NCBI RefSeq assembly: GCF_014202645.1
Contig: NZ_JACHHG010000014.1
Location: 1 to 64,000, forward strand
Reading direction: 5' to 3'
Origin: Deinobacterium chartae
GTDB taxonomy: Bacteria > Deinococcota > Deinococci > Deinococcales > Deinococcaceae
DNA length: 64,000 nucleotides
Part shown: in pieces, positions 7,446 to 16,581 of the stretch
How the letters are laid out: every line of letters begins with the position of its first letter
How positions within the stretch are numbered: the stretch's first letter is position 1
Position numbers and translations under genes: made by a program
Notes under the pieces: generated by a model
Databases searched by the model: none
Seen by the model: the letters and a program-made list of their open reading frames with translations, nothing else
What the model was told of the DNA's origin: nothing

Positions 7446-8684
7446 TCAGCGGCCGCGGCGCCTGCGGTAGGTCTGGCTGCTGGCCAGCTTGCGGGCCCGG
7501 GCGTCATCGTGTTCGTCCATCGCCTGCATGATCATGAGGAAACTGTTGTACTCGGCATCCATCTCAGGCAGGTCACGGGTCTCCTCGAGCAGCCCGGAGG
7601 CCTCGCGCATGGCGGCGTAAGCGCCCCCGTAATCGCGGCGGCGCAGCGCGCGCAGCGCCGTGGCCTTGTGGCGCGCCACGGCCAGCCGGGCCGCGTACGC
7701 CTCGACCCAGACGTCGCAGGGCAAATCGGTATGCGCGTCAGCGGTCACGACCGGCAACTCGAGCGGGACACGCAGGCGGCGGCGCTCACCGAATCCTGGC
7801 GCGTTCCAGGCAACGCGCACATCGGTTACGTGCGCGTGCGCCCCCGCACGGGGAACGGCGTGGGCGGGCACGTGCAAGCGCACGAGCGCCTCGAGCGGAC
7901 GGCCAAGCTGCAGGTTCGGCAAACGGCAGCGACCTGTCGGCGTCACCTCAAAATCATTCAGGACATCTTGCAGCGCGATGCCAAGCGCCGCGTCCGGCTC
8001 GATGCCCAAGCTGACCTGACGCCCAAAGGTGCAACTCAGGCCCTGCAGCTCTGCCTCGAAAATATCTGCAAGCGCCGAGGTATCGGCGATGTAGTGGTAG
8101 TTGCCGTCTGCGGCGTTCGCGAGCTGTTCCAGCAGTTCCTCGTCGTAATGGTCACCCATGCCGAAGGTGCTGGTGCTGACGCCGCGCGCGGCAAGCCCGG
8201 CTGCCTGCTGCGCGATCTCGCGTGAATCACGCAGCCCGACGTTCGCTTCGCCGTCGCTGATCAGCAGTACCCGGCTCAGTTGCCCGCCCTCGAGGTACGC
8301 GGCGACCTGCGTAGCCCCTTCGAGCCAGCCTTCGTGCAGCGCGGTTCCGCCACCGGCGCGCAGCGCCCGGATGCGGCTCTCGGCAAGCGCAGCGTCCAGG
8401 CCGGAGGTGGACGGCAGCAGCACGCGCGCCTCCCCGCTGAAAGCAATAACGCTGAAGCGGTCCTGCGGGCGCAGTCGCCGCAGCGCCGCCAGGCCCACCC
8501 GCCGGGCGGTCTCGAGCTTCTCACCGGCCATGCTGCCGCTGCAGTCGATCACCAGCGCCAGGTTCAGCGGCAGGCGCGCCGCGGCCCGGGCGGGCGGGGT
8601 GATGCGGACCAGCACCTCGAGGATCTGGTCCTGCGCGGCAGCAAGAGCGGACTTGAGCGGGTGAAAGCTGACTCGGGGATACAT
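7446..8684 (-). CDS. VWA domain-containing protein
   Basis: 412 residues with no signal peptide or membrane segment, so probably cytoplasmic. A VWA (von Willebrand factor A) domain spans about residues 40-220. The metal-ion-dependent adhesion site DCSGSMAG is at 47-54, with the later Thr and Asp positions in GGGTALHEG and LISDGEANVG. The C-terminal half (about 230-400) is a beta-rich domain seen behind VWA in YfbK-like proteins. VWA domains bind partner proteins through a divalent metal; the partner here is unknown. It lies between relic regions and is not clearly co-transcribed with its neighbours. A second, secreted-type VWA protein is encoded at 16582-18231. Confidence 0.8.
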   Translation of the reverse strand: MYPRVSFHPLKSALAAAQDQILEVLVRITPPARAAARLPLNLALVIDCSGSMAGEKLETARRVGLAALRRLRPQDRFSVIAFSGEARVLLPSTSGLDAALAESRIRALRAGGGTALHEGWLEGATQVAAYLEGGQLSRVLLISDGEANVGLRDSREIAQQAAGLAARGVSTSTFGMGDHYDEELLEQLANAADGNYHYIADTSALADIFEAELQGLSCTFGRQVSLGIEPDAALGIALQDVLNDFEVTPTGRCRLPNLQLGRPLEALVRLHVPAHAVPRAGAHAHVTDVRVAWNAPGFGERRRLRVPLELPVVTADAHTDLPCDVWVEAYAARLAVARHKATALRALRRRDYGGAYAAMREASGLLEETRDLPEMDAEYNSFLMIMQAMDEHDDARARKLASSQTYRRRRGR

Positions 8685-9206
8685 GGTTCACGTCCTTCCG
8701 GCCGCAAAAAACGCGCAGCCCGCACGGAGGGAGCTAGGGAGTGGCCCTATCCAGCGGAGGAAAGTCCTCGTTGGTCAAGCTCAGGGTACGCAGAGGAGGC
8801 GTCATCCGCTGACACGTGAAACCAGGGAAAGCGCGAACGAGAACAGGGATGCCTGATACAGCACAGGCATGCCTGATACAGCACAGGCATGCTTGGGGCG
8901 CACAGGTTCGTCCCTTACAGGAAACATGCTTTCATCATCGTGTCCGGTTCGGGCTTGTGTTCGATCAATCAAGCTGAGTCGCAAGGCAAATCGCTGCTGC
9001 TTAACAAAAAGCACCGCTGCTGCCCACGTGCCCCATAAATTAATGCGGCTGACCACGAATTGGTTCTCACCCGCTGAAAAGCCAGCCCGGGGAATCCGCG
9101 CGAGGTTTGTATGTAACGGCTCACCGCACCCAGGACGGTTCTTGGTGCGCGAAGGGAGGAGGCAGCATGCTAACTTTCTAAAGCGGTCGTCTCGGCGCAC
9201 CAAACT
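8685..9206. other. Intergenic region with a short tandem repeat
   Basis: Two tandem copies of gcctgatacagcacaggcat occupy 8851-8870 and 8871-8890, flanked by partial matches. An open frame on the minus strand (8802-9203) has no ribosome site and no protein-like pattern. No gene is supported. Confidence 0.5.
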
Positions 9207-10064
9207 TCAGCGGGCACGTGTCATCCGGGCTCTCCCCCGCCGGGCCCGAACCGTACCCCTGCGCGCTCCACGCTCGGGAACAGGCGATTCAGGCAGCGCA
9301 ATGTCGTACTTGAGCATCAGTCGGACGAATTGGGTACCGGTGATCAGCGAGATGGGCAACCGCCCATTCTCCCGGGCCTCAATGATGGCGTTCTCGCTAA
9401 AGCCAGCGGTCGTCACGAACCACCCAAGCTCGTGGTTCGCCAAGCTTCCGCGCAGTCTCTGAATGTCGGGCCGCGCAACGTTATTAGCGTATCGCTTGAC
9501 CTGCACGGCCACATGAATGTGGATCAGTTCCTCAATCACCAGCGTCCCACGCACGTCGACTCCCATATCTCCGACATTGGGGGTACGACGTACGTCTTGC
9601 ACGCCCATGGCCGTCATTACCCGCTCAACCAACGCCTCAAACTGGAACGGGTCCAAGCGCAGCAGTTGCCTCCTGATCCGTTCGACTTCCCGGGCGCTTG
9701 GTGGCCGGATAGCTTTTTTGAAAGGCGTAGCTTCGGCGATCTTCTGATGCGGCTGGGGGCATGCTGGCTCCCCCGTATCAACGATGGGCGGTGCCGGGTT
9801 CTTCGGGCGGGTCGGCGGGAGCAGACACATATATCCTGTCGCACCGTACGTTCTTCCGATATGAAAACGCGGCGGCTCCCCTGCCTGTTCGCTCCGCTGG
9901 ATATCTGCCCTAACCAGGTCCATCAGTCGCAAAGGTGATATTTTGTGGCCCCGAGCCTTGAGCCGCGCTGCAAGGTCATGGGGATGCTGATAGCGGTCCC
10001 CTCCGAACTCCAGCTCAGCGATTAACCAGCCCAGTTCGTCTCTCGCACGCTCTTGCGAGGTCAT
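9207..10064 (-). CDS. Mrr-type restriction endonuclease
   Basis: 285 residues. The N-terminal half (1-120) is a wing-like or variable region rich in Pro. The C-terminal half is an Mrr_cat domain of the PD-(D/E)XK superfamily: FQFEALVERVMTAMG (141-154), catalytic Asp170 in VGDMGVDVRG, and Gln188-Val-Lys190 in AVQVKRY (the Mrr-type QxK variant). The aromatic segment LGWFVTTAGFSENA follows as in Mrr. Mrr proteins are type IV enzymes that cut modified or foreign DNA in the cytoplasm. It is transcribed in the same direction as, and lies just downstream of, the BrxL-like operon, which fits a defence role. It could act alone. Confidence 0.85.
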   Translation of the reverse strand: MTSQERARDELGWLIAELEFGGDRYQHPHDLAARLKARGHKISPLRLMDLVRADIQRSEQAGEPPRFHIGRTYGATGYMCLLPPTRPKNPAPPIVDTGEPACPQPHQKIAEATPFKKAIRPPSAREVERIRRQLLRLDPFQFEALVERVMTAMGVQDVRRTPNVGDMGVDVRGTLVIEELIHIHVAVQVKRYANNVARPDIQRLRGSLANHELGWFVTTAGFSENAIIEARENGRLPISLITGTQFVRLMLKYDIALPESPVPERGARRGTVRARRGRARMTRAR

Positions 10065-10403
10065 TCAGCGCCCCTTTCTTCCTTTTAACTCATCTAAAAA
10101 CTCCGCCCATGGAAGGCAAGAAATTACTAGCATCGCAGCAATTACAGATGCACCCAAAAGGAACAGCGAACCATCCAACTAAAAGGAGTACACGCCGATC
10201 AGCCACCTAACCTGATTTCACTCGTTAATGTAACACAGGTTTCTAGAGGAGGGCCCTGAAAATCCCAGCCATCCCCCACTGCCGGGACGGGCGTCCATTC
10301 AGATGTGCCCTATGAACCGCGACTTCTACAGGGCACAGGGAGCCTTGGATGCGTAGTTTCCCCGGGCAGTTTGGCCTTCTAGCGCCAAAGAACTCCGGTC
10401 CCT
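10065..10403. other. Intergenic region, AT-rich in its first half
   Basis: About 340 bases. 10080-10240 is AT-rich and probably contains the promoter of the Mrr gene on the minus strand. An imperfect arrangement gtgccct ... agggcac (10305-10336) is the only structure seen. No gene. Confidence 0.4.
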
Positions 10404-11813
10404 TCAGAATTCCAGGTTCACGTCAAACTCTTCTTCATGTCCCTCGAGGTCCGGCTCCACTTCCTCAGGAGCCGGGTCAGGCTGAGAGGCGACTTGAGCT
10501 GCGCTACCCGAGCGCGGGAACTCAAGCGGATTGAGTCGGTGCAGTTCATCTTGCACACGGCTGCGCAATTCAAGGGCCAGGGCGGTAGCTTCTTCGAGGA
10601 AGGAACGGGTCCAGTTATGTCCGGGGTAGACCAATTTTAGTAATCCTGAGGTGATGCGTTCCACGCTGCGAACGTCACGCTGGGTGAGACCGGCAGGGAG
10701 CAGGCCCGAAAGATCCGGCTCGGCGGGCAGCGCACGCAGGCGCTTGAAAATTGCCGCGAGGTAGTCAACGACCAGCCCTTCACCGTCGGTCAGTAACTCT
10801 GCGGTGATCTTGGGAAACTCGAATCCGGGCAGAATACCGTGCAAGCGATCGATAAAGGCGGTATCCCCTTTCAGACCGCGCGGCAGCACCGTAGTAGGGG
10901 GAACGTCCGGAGCGTCGGCATTGCCCATGAACAGCAGAGAGGTCTGGGCGTGCAGCATACGCTGCCCGCGGGTGAATTGCCCGGACTCCATGTAGTCTTT
11001 GAGTGTGGAAACGGTAGCCACATCATCCCAGCGGGTATGCGCGATCTCATCGAACACCACAAGATCCTGGGTGCCGATCAGTCCGGGCCGCTTGAGCAAC
11101 TGGTGGTAGAACAGCGTCGCCGGGGTGGTGCGTCCGCCAGATACCACAAAGGTTTCGGTGGAGGTATTGCGCAACAGATACGTCTTACCGGTCTGGCGCG
11201 GCCCGATCTCGAGCAGGTGCAGGTTCGGCTCCACCAGTGGGGCAAGGCGCACAAGGTACAGCAGCTTCAGGCGTCGGGTCATACCCTGTGGTTCCAGGCC
11301 GACCGAACGCAGCAGCAGGTCTATCCAGGCGTCCTCCTCGAGGCAATCGCGTTCGTGAATGAACTCCTCGAGGTCGAGGCGGGCAACCTGAAAGGGAATA
11401 AAGTCGCTCACACGGGTGGTTCCTTCGGCATGCACGAGGACGATGGTGCCCCACAGGCCATGCAGCACTTCGGGAAATCGGTCGGGCAGGTCAAAAGGAA
11501 CTTCAACGCGCAACTCGCCGAGGCTGGGGATACGGGCCGTATGGCGCGAGTCGCTGAGGTCCACGCGCACGCTGAGTTCATCGAGCAGCACGAAGGAGCC
11601 GTGTCGCAACAACTGGTCTCGCACCCATTCGCCCTGGTCGGGACCAACGTAGCGTTCCTGCAACACTTCCTGAACGACCGCGACCGCTTCGTCACGGCCA
11701 TCGGGAGCGTACTTGGCGAGCAGGTATTCCACCACATAGCGGGGAACACGGTAGAACACCTTGCGTTTGGTGAGGCGTTTGGGCAGAGTCTTACCGAAGA
11801 AGATGGGGGTCAC
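10404..11813 (-). CDS. BrxL-like AAA+ ATPase lacking the Lon-like protease domain
   Basis: 469 residues. The order of motifs matches BrxL, the hexameric ATPase of type 1 and 4 BREX phage-defence systems. Walker A is GPRQTGKT (204-211), preceded by LHLLEI; SGGRTTPATLFYHQLL follows at 225-240. Walker B is LVVFDEIAHT (251-260), then the hallmark KDYMESGQFTRG (272-283) and sensor LLFMGNADAP. Canonical BrxL proteins are about 200 residues longer and end in a Lon-like domain. Here the C-terminus instead is a helical region and an acidic tail (EEVEPDLEGHEEEFDVNLEF). It is the last gene of a four-gene minus-strand operon and overlaps its upstream neighbour by 4 bases. The likely role is DNA translocation or remodelling in defence, by homology. 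Confidence 0.85.
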   Translation of the reverse strand: MTPIFFGKTLPKRLTKRKVFYRVPRYVVEYLLAKYAPDGRDEAVAVVQEVLQERYVGPDQGEWVRDQLLRHGSFVLLDELSVRVDLSDSRHTARIPSLGELRVEVPFDLPDRFPEVLHGLWGTIVLVHAEGTTRVSDFIPFQVARLDLEEFIHERDCLEEDAWIDLLLRSVGLEPQGMTRRLKLLYLVRLAPLVEPNLHLLEIGPRQTGKTYLLRNTSTETFVVSGGRTTPATLFYHQLLKRPGLIGTQDLVVFDEIAHTRWDDVATVSTLKDYMESGQFTRGQRMLHAQTSLLFMGNADAPDVPPTTVLPRGLKGDTAFIDRLHGILPGFEFPKITAELLTDGEGLVVDYLAAIFKRLRALPAEPDLSGLLPAGLTQRDVRSVERITSGLLKLVYPGHNWTRSFLEEATALALELRSRVQDELHRLNPLEFPRSGSAAQVASQPDPAPEEVEPDLEGHEEEFDVNLEF

Positions 11814-13855
11814 GAGGAAGCTCCTGATTTCTGACTACGTTTGGCAAACAGCTCATCAAGCACGCCGTTGGGCCGCTGCAGGCCCGGGGCAGCTGCAGCA
11901 AGCGGGGCTTGGGGAACGGGTAGGGGCGCTGGAGGATCCTCGGCCTCAGGGCCAGGTTCCGTTGTTGGGACGGCCGGGGCGTCGAGGCCGAGCAGATCGG
12001 CGGGCTGCAGGTTCTGCAGAACCTGCAGCAGCAGCACCTCGCCGGGAAAACCGTCCGGGTCAGTCCACAGGTCACGCTCAATGGGTGGCAGCGGTGCTTC
12101 GCCAATCAACAGGGTGGAGAGGTGCTGCGCAGCAGCGTTGCGGGCCACGATACGTGGTGCACTCGCGCGCAGCGCGGTGATCCATAGCGCGTCGTCGGCC
12201 AGATCAGGTGGATCGAGGGGCAAGTCACCTCTCAGCGCGCGCGCAGCGTCGGTGAGGCGAGCCTTGGCCTCAGCAAGGTCTCCGTCCCAAAACAGCTCGG
12301 CATAACCGGACGCAATCAGCGCTCGGGCATGGCGCTCAAGCAGTTCGGGCGGCAACGGCTTGCGCTGTGGGAGGGACAGCACCAGCGGCTGCGACGTGCC
12401 CTCTGGGCCGCCGGAGACCACGAAGGCCTGCAAGTTGGTTTGTGCGACGCGCAGGCGCTGGCGTTCGCCGTTGACCGCGTCATGGTAGGCCCGCGCAGCG
12501 CGTTGCGTCAGCAGCGCCCGGCGGTAGCGACGCTCGGCAGCCTGCAAGGCCTCCCGAGCCGCTTTTTCTTCGGCCTGGGCGCGCTCGAGACGCATCTCGA
12601 GCTGGTTGCGTTGGGCGGCGTTGGGATCCGGTTTGGAGCGCTGCCAGAAGGTCAGGCAGCCCCGCGGCTGTGGCGGCTGCGCTTCGGGCAAGGCCGCCAA
12701 CGCGGCGCGCAATTCAGCGGCCTTCTCACGGGCCTCCTCCACGCGGCGACGCATAGCGGTCACGTCCATGTCGCGTTCGAGCAGAGCCTCGAGGTGCTCG
12801 GAAGCCAGGGCCTCGTCGATCGGCTCGAGGGCTGCACGCAACCGCCGCACCTCGGCCTCGTCCACGTCTCGTCCGCGCCGCATGCGTTCATCGAGACGCT
12901 TAAGCCGCGCGCGCTTGCCACTCGCTCCGAACAGTGCGTCGAACGGCGCCAGGGCCTCCTCGAGTGCTGCGGCAGCACGGACGTATGCCTCATCGAGCAC
13001 CCGCACGGCGTCGTTGAGGTGCGCAAGACCGCCAAGCAGCGCAGCGCGCCCGTACTCCCAGGGCAGTGTCTCCTCCAGGGCGAGCAGTTCCTGCTCAAGG
13101 GTCTCGTAAGCCTCGGGGCCAGCGTCGTCCGGCGGGACCAGCGGTGGAGCGGGGAGTGCAGGGGCAGGGGCAAGGCGGCACTCGAGCAGGGTGCCCCACA
13201 GCGCCTGCGTAATCACGTGTGCAGGAAGCCCGGCAGTCTCGATCCGGCAGGCACCCAATGCGGCAAGATCACGCCCGGCGGGCGCCGTAGAGTACAGCGG
13301 CGCATCTCCGAGTACCGTTCGCTCCACGAAGGCGGCAATCAGCGGCGTAAGGTCACTGGGCCGTGACAGGAACAGGTCGCTGCGGTTACGGGCCGAGATT
13401 GGCCACACCCGGGTAAGCGGCCAGCTGTGGTCATCTGGAGCAAGAGCCTCGAGGGTGGCGCGGGCCGCATCGGTGTGTTGCGGAGCACCGCAAACGTCCG
13501 GCAACAGCAACAGCAGGTGCAGCCGCAACTCGAGACCGGCCCAGTCGGGAGTATCCAGCATCACCTGCAGGGCCTGCAGGGCAGGCAGAAGCTGCGAGTC
13601 GTGTGCTTCGGCGAGCCATACCAGGGTGAGGGCCGTATCGCAGGAGTGCCCGCCCTGCTGCAGAGCCAGAGCACGGCCCTGGTCGAGCAGGCGGCGCAAG
13701 GCGGGCGTGAGCGGCTGCGGATGCTCGAGCACCTCGAGGACCTGCAGCAGCGGCCCGGGCCGGGCCGCCCACACCGCCCGCAGCTCTCCTAGCAACGTAA
13801 CCGGCGTGCCGGGAAAGACGGTGAACAAGGTGGGATGCAGCCGCATGTGGATCAC
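11810..13855 (-). CDS. Coiled-coil protein of unknown function in the BrxL-like operon
   Basis: About 681 residues, not assigned to a family. The N-terminal third is Leu-rich and helical (LLGELRAVWAARPGPLLQVLEVLE). The middle, about residues 290-520, has long charged coiled coils (RLKRLDERMRRGRDVDEAEVRRLR; shown here as RLKRLDERMRRGRDV then DEAEVRRLR), interrupted near residue 390 by CLTFWQRSKPDP. The C-terminus has Pro/Ala-rich linkers. It starts at GTG 13855, overlapping the upstream stop (GTGA); ATG 13846 is an alternative. It overlaps the BrxL-like gene by 4 bases. Such tight coupling suggests a fixed complex with the tubulin-like and BrxL-like proteins, perhaps as adaptor or sensor. Function is unknown. 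Confidence 0.75.
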   Translation of the reverse strand: MIHMRLHPTLFTVFPGTPVTLLGELRAVWAARPGPLLQVLEVLEHPQPLTPALRRLLDQGRALALQQGGHSCDTALTLVWLAEAHDSQLLPALQALQVMLDTPDWAGLELRLHLLLLLPDVCGAPQHTDAARATLEALAPDDHSWPLTRVWPISARNRSDLFLSRPSDLTPLIAAFVERTVLGDAPLYSTAPAGRDLAALGACRIETAGLPAHVITQALWGTLLECRLAPAPALPAPPLVPPDDAGPEAYETLEQELLALEETLPWEYGRAALLGGLAHLNDAVRVLDEAYVRAAAALEEALAPFDALFGASGKRARLKRLDERMRRGRDVDEAEVRRLRAALEPIDEALASEHLEALLERDMDVTAMRRRVEEAREKAAELRAALAALPEAQPPQPRGCLTFWQRSKPDPNAAQRNQLEMRLERAQAEEKAAREALQAAERRYRRALLTQRAARAYHDAVNGERQRLRVAQTNLQAFVVSGGPEGTSQPLVLSLPQRKPLPPELLERHARALIASGYAELFWDGDLAEAKARLTDAARALRGDLPLDPPDLADDALWITALRASAPRIVARNAAAQHLSTLLIGEAPLPPIERDLWTDPDGFPGEVLLLQVLQNLQPADLLGLDAPAVPTTEPGPEAEDPPAPLPVPQAPLAAAAPGLQRPNGVLDELFAKRSQKSGASS

Positions 13856-16566
13856 TGCAGCACGACAGGCTCGAAGTCGTCAGGCTGCTGAAAGGCAGTT
13901 CCACGCGATACATCGGCCATGAGTTCAGCAAGTACCTCGCCGTGCAATTCGAACAACCGACGCTCGCTTCCCGGGCGCTGCTCGTCCTGCGCGAGGCGCG
14001 CGGTAGTCTCTTGCAGCCGTTCAATGGATACCTTGAGTGCCGTGGCCTCGCGGTCATTACGCGGCTCGTGCCACTGCCGACGGATACGCTGTTCAATCTC
14101 CTTGAACAGGAAAAAGTCGCTACGGAAGGCAAAAAAGGCCGTTTCGAAAGCGCTTCCCAGCGTGTACCAGCGTTCGGAGCCATCACGGTTGGACAGGTAC
14201 TGGTAGCTGCCCGCCTCACTGCGGATGCGACCCAGCACGCGACCCTGACTCCAGACTCGCGCGGCTTCGCGGTCCGAGGGCAACGGAGTAAGGTCGGGCA
14301 GGTTCTCCCAGTCGGCGCGCAGGTGGAAGCTGCGACCCGCACTGAGCTGCAGGTACTTTTCGCGGTACCCGTCGATGCCAGCGAGCGCAAAGGCCGGCAC
14401 AGCCGCCTCGATCTTGTAAAACAGCACGCGGTTGGGGTCGCCGGTGGAGACGAACTGCAATTGGTGCATGCGCCCGGCAAACACGTCCTCGAGCCGGTCG
14501 CTGCGCAGTGCGGTGCGGTTCTTGTCGTTTACACCAAGAATCTGCACCTGCTCGAGGTGTGAGACCGCAGGATTACTGACCCAGGCGTCTTGGTAGTCCC
14601 AACTGGGTGCCGAAAGATCGTTGAGTTCGCGGAACACGCGATCGATCTCGCGGGCTGCTTCGGGCTGGCCAAGCGCTGTAACCAGCCACGCCTCGAGGTC
14701 GATCGCGTCGCCCGAGCCGCGTTGCGCGCGCAGCACGTCCTCGGGACGGGTCAACAGGTCGTCGAGAGTGACCGGGACCGTCTCGGTGCCTACTGCGGCG
14801 CGCGGCAGACCAGACAGGGTGCTGGTTGTGGGCAAGGTCAGGGTGTAAGGGCGACTACGCTGCGGTTGGGGACGCAGGTCCGGGGTTTGAACGTGGGTGG
14901 TGCGCAGCTGATCAAAGCGGTCAAGCAGGTTCTGGAGACGCCGGTGCTCTGCTTCCATAGCGGTGATGTAGCGTTCGATCAGGCTGAGCTTGGCCTCCTC
15001 CTGACCGCACTTGACGGCCTTGCTGTGCAGGCTGCGCAGGCGTTTGCGGTCCAGGACCGGCGCGGCGGCCTCACGACGGCCTCGACCGAAGAATCCGCTG
15101 CTTGCTGCAGGGCGCGCAGCCCGCACGTTGCTGTCGGTAGCCTCGAGGTCGGTCGTAAGCGCCTCTTCGGCGCTGCGCACCCGCTCCTTGGCAGCGCTCC
15201 GCACCTCGCGCAACTGCACCAGGGCCACGTCCAGGGCAGCGTGCAGGTCCAAGACCGTGCTGCCATTGTTGAAGAATTGAGAGAGCGTAGGGCGGAGGTG
15301 ATCCTCCCAACCGCGGACTTCGGCATCGAGCAGTTTCTGGGTTTCGGTACGCGCAGTCTCGCGGATGTTCAGCAGATCACTGCGCACGCTGGGCCACATC
15401 TGCGCTTCGCGGTCCGGGTCCGGCGCCGCTACGGTGTTAGGTACGTCTGCACCCTCACGGACCTCAAGGGCCCGTTGGGCCGTAAGATCAAGCGTAACAG
15501 CGCTGCGCGACCGACGCTGCGTTTCGATCAGGGCACGCGCACGGCCCAGGCCGCTGAGCTGCTGCAATGGCCTGGGGTCGTAGGCCAGTTCGGCCGCACC
15601 GAATGAGGCATAGTGCGCGGTCTTTCCGTAGTAGCGGCCCTGGCCCTCGGCAAGCTGCACCACGATGTTGTCAAAGATATCGGCCTGTTCCTTGCCGAGC
15701 GGCCCACCGGCCAAGAACATGCCAAACCCCATCAGGTCCGCCAGGTCCGCTGGGTCGTTGAAGGTTTTTCCTGCACGGTTCTGGCGATTAATCAGAAAGA
15801 CCATGTCGAACGGCTTTTTGCTGACGTCGATGCGCCGGCCGCCAAACGAGTACGACCACGTGCTCTCGAGGCTCATGCAGTGGTCGAGCTCCTTGAGTGC
15901 GCCATAGGCATTGGCCTCGACGTTCTGGGTACCGGGGCGGCTGGTGTAGATGTCGGGAAGCAGCAGGTAGGAGAACAGTTGATCCTCGTCTTTAAGCAGG
16001 TCACGCAGCAAAAAGGCAACATCCAGAAAGGTGCCCGACCCGGTACCGCCCGCAATCGAACCGGCAACACATACGGTAAGGTGCGGCGTGTAGGCCTGAT
16101 AGAGCACATCGCTGTCCTGCTGCGGACGCTCGCGGGTATAGTCGCGTGCCTCCGCAAGGCGGTTGCGCAAAGTTTCGTACACCAGGCGGGCGTTGGCGAA
16201 CAGTGCCAGCCGCCCTAGTGCACGAACTTGTCCGGCTCCGGAGAGGATGTTGGCCTTGAGTTCGGCACGTTTGGGGAACCACTCGCGAATCTCATCATTG
16301 ACCTGCGGCAGCTTGCTGGCGCCACGCGCTTCGATGTGCAGCAGTTCGTTGGCCTTGAGTTTGACCGGAACAGTGCTGCCGTTGGGCAAGGTGGCGCTCA
16401 GGCTGCTGGCATTGTCATTGGTGGTGTCAATGACCAGGAAGGACACCAGCGGTGGCACCTCCCCGTAGGTCTCGAGGTACTTGCGCTTGGCGTTGAGCAG
16501 CGCGGCTTTTCCGGTGCCACCGAGGCCGATCAGGACAGTGCGTTTGAGGTAGTGAACGGTAGTCAT
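13852..16566 (-). CDS. Tubulin/FtsZ-like GTPase (Tubulin_2-type)
   Basis: 904 residues. The N-terminal Rossmann-like GTPase domain begins TVLIGLGGTGKAALL (10-24). VSFLVIDTTNDNA follows, then AGQVRALGRLALFAN (111-125). The tubulin T4 signature loop is GGTGSGT (173-179), in VAGSIAGGTGSGTFLDVAFL. After about residue 400 come helical and coiled-coil regions. The fold predicts GTP-dependent assembly in the cytoplasm. The length far exceeds FtsZ (about 380), as in large bacterial tubulin-like proteins that occur with VWA partners. ATG 16566 has a TAGGAG ribosome site. The upstream VWA gene ends 15 bases away and the coiled-coil gene overlaps by 4, so the three are co-expressed. A tubulin-like filament beside BrxL and BrxD homologues is unusual. 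Confidence 0.82.
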   Translation of the reverse strand: MTTVHYLKRTVLIGLGGTGKAALLNAKRKYLETYGEVPPLVSFLVIDTTNDNASSLSATLPNGSTVPVKLKANELLHIEARGASKLPQVNDEIREWFPKRAELKANILSGAGQVRALGRLALFANARLVYETLRNRLAEARDYTRERPQQDSDVLYQAYTPHLTVCVAGSIAGGTGSGTFLDVAFLLRDLLKDEDQLFSYLLLPDIYTSRPGTQNVEANAYGALKELDHCMSLESTWSYSFGGRRIDVSKKPFDMVFLINRQNRAGKTFNDPADLADLMGFGMFLAGGPLGKEQADIFDNIVVQLAEGQGRYYGKTAHYASFGAAELAYDPRPLQQLSGLGRARALIETQRRSRSAVTLDLTAQRALEVREGADVPNTVAAPDPDREAQMWPSVRSDLLNIRETARTETQKLLDAEVRGWEDHLRPTLSQFFNNGSTVLDLHAALDVALVQLREVRSAAKERVRSAEEALTTDLEATDSNVRAARPAASSGFFGRGRREAAAPVLDRKRLRSLHSKAVKCGQEEAKLSLIERYITAMEAEHRRLQNLLDRFDQLRTTHVQTPDLRPQPQRSRPYTLTLPTTSTLSGLPRAAVGTETVPVTLDDLLTRPEDVLRAQRGSGDAIDLEAWLVTALGQPEAAREIDRVFRELNDLSAPSWDYQDAWVSNPAVSHLEQVQILGVNDKNRTALRSDRLEDVFAGRMHQLQFVSTGDPNRVLFYKIEAAVPAFALAGIDGYREKYLQLSAGRSFHLRADWENLPDLTPLPSDREAARVWSQGRVLGRIRSEAGSYQYLSNRDGSERWYTLGSAFETAFFAFRSDFFLFKEIEQRIRRQWHEPRNDREATALKVSIERLQETTARLAQDEQRPGSERRLFELHGEVLAELMADVSRGTAFQQPDDFEPVVLQ

Positions 16567-16581
16567 GGTGAACTCCTAGGT

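Noticed and set aside
8730-8850. RNase P RNA-like words (gaggaaagtcc, then gtgaaacc ... aagcgcg)
   Set aside because: Only short words match; the total length and pairing needed for RNase P RNA are missing.
8802-9203. Minus-strand open frame of 133 codons
   Set aside because: It crosses the tandem 20-base repeat, has no ribosome site and no recognisable protein features.
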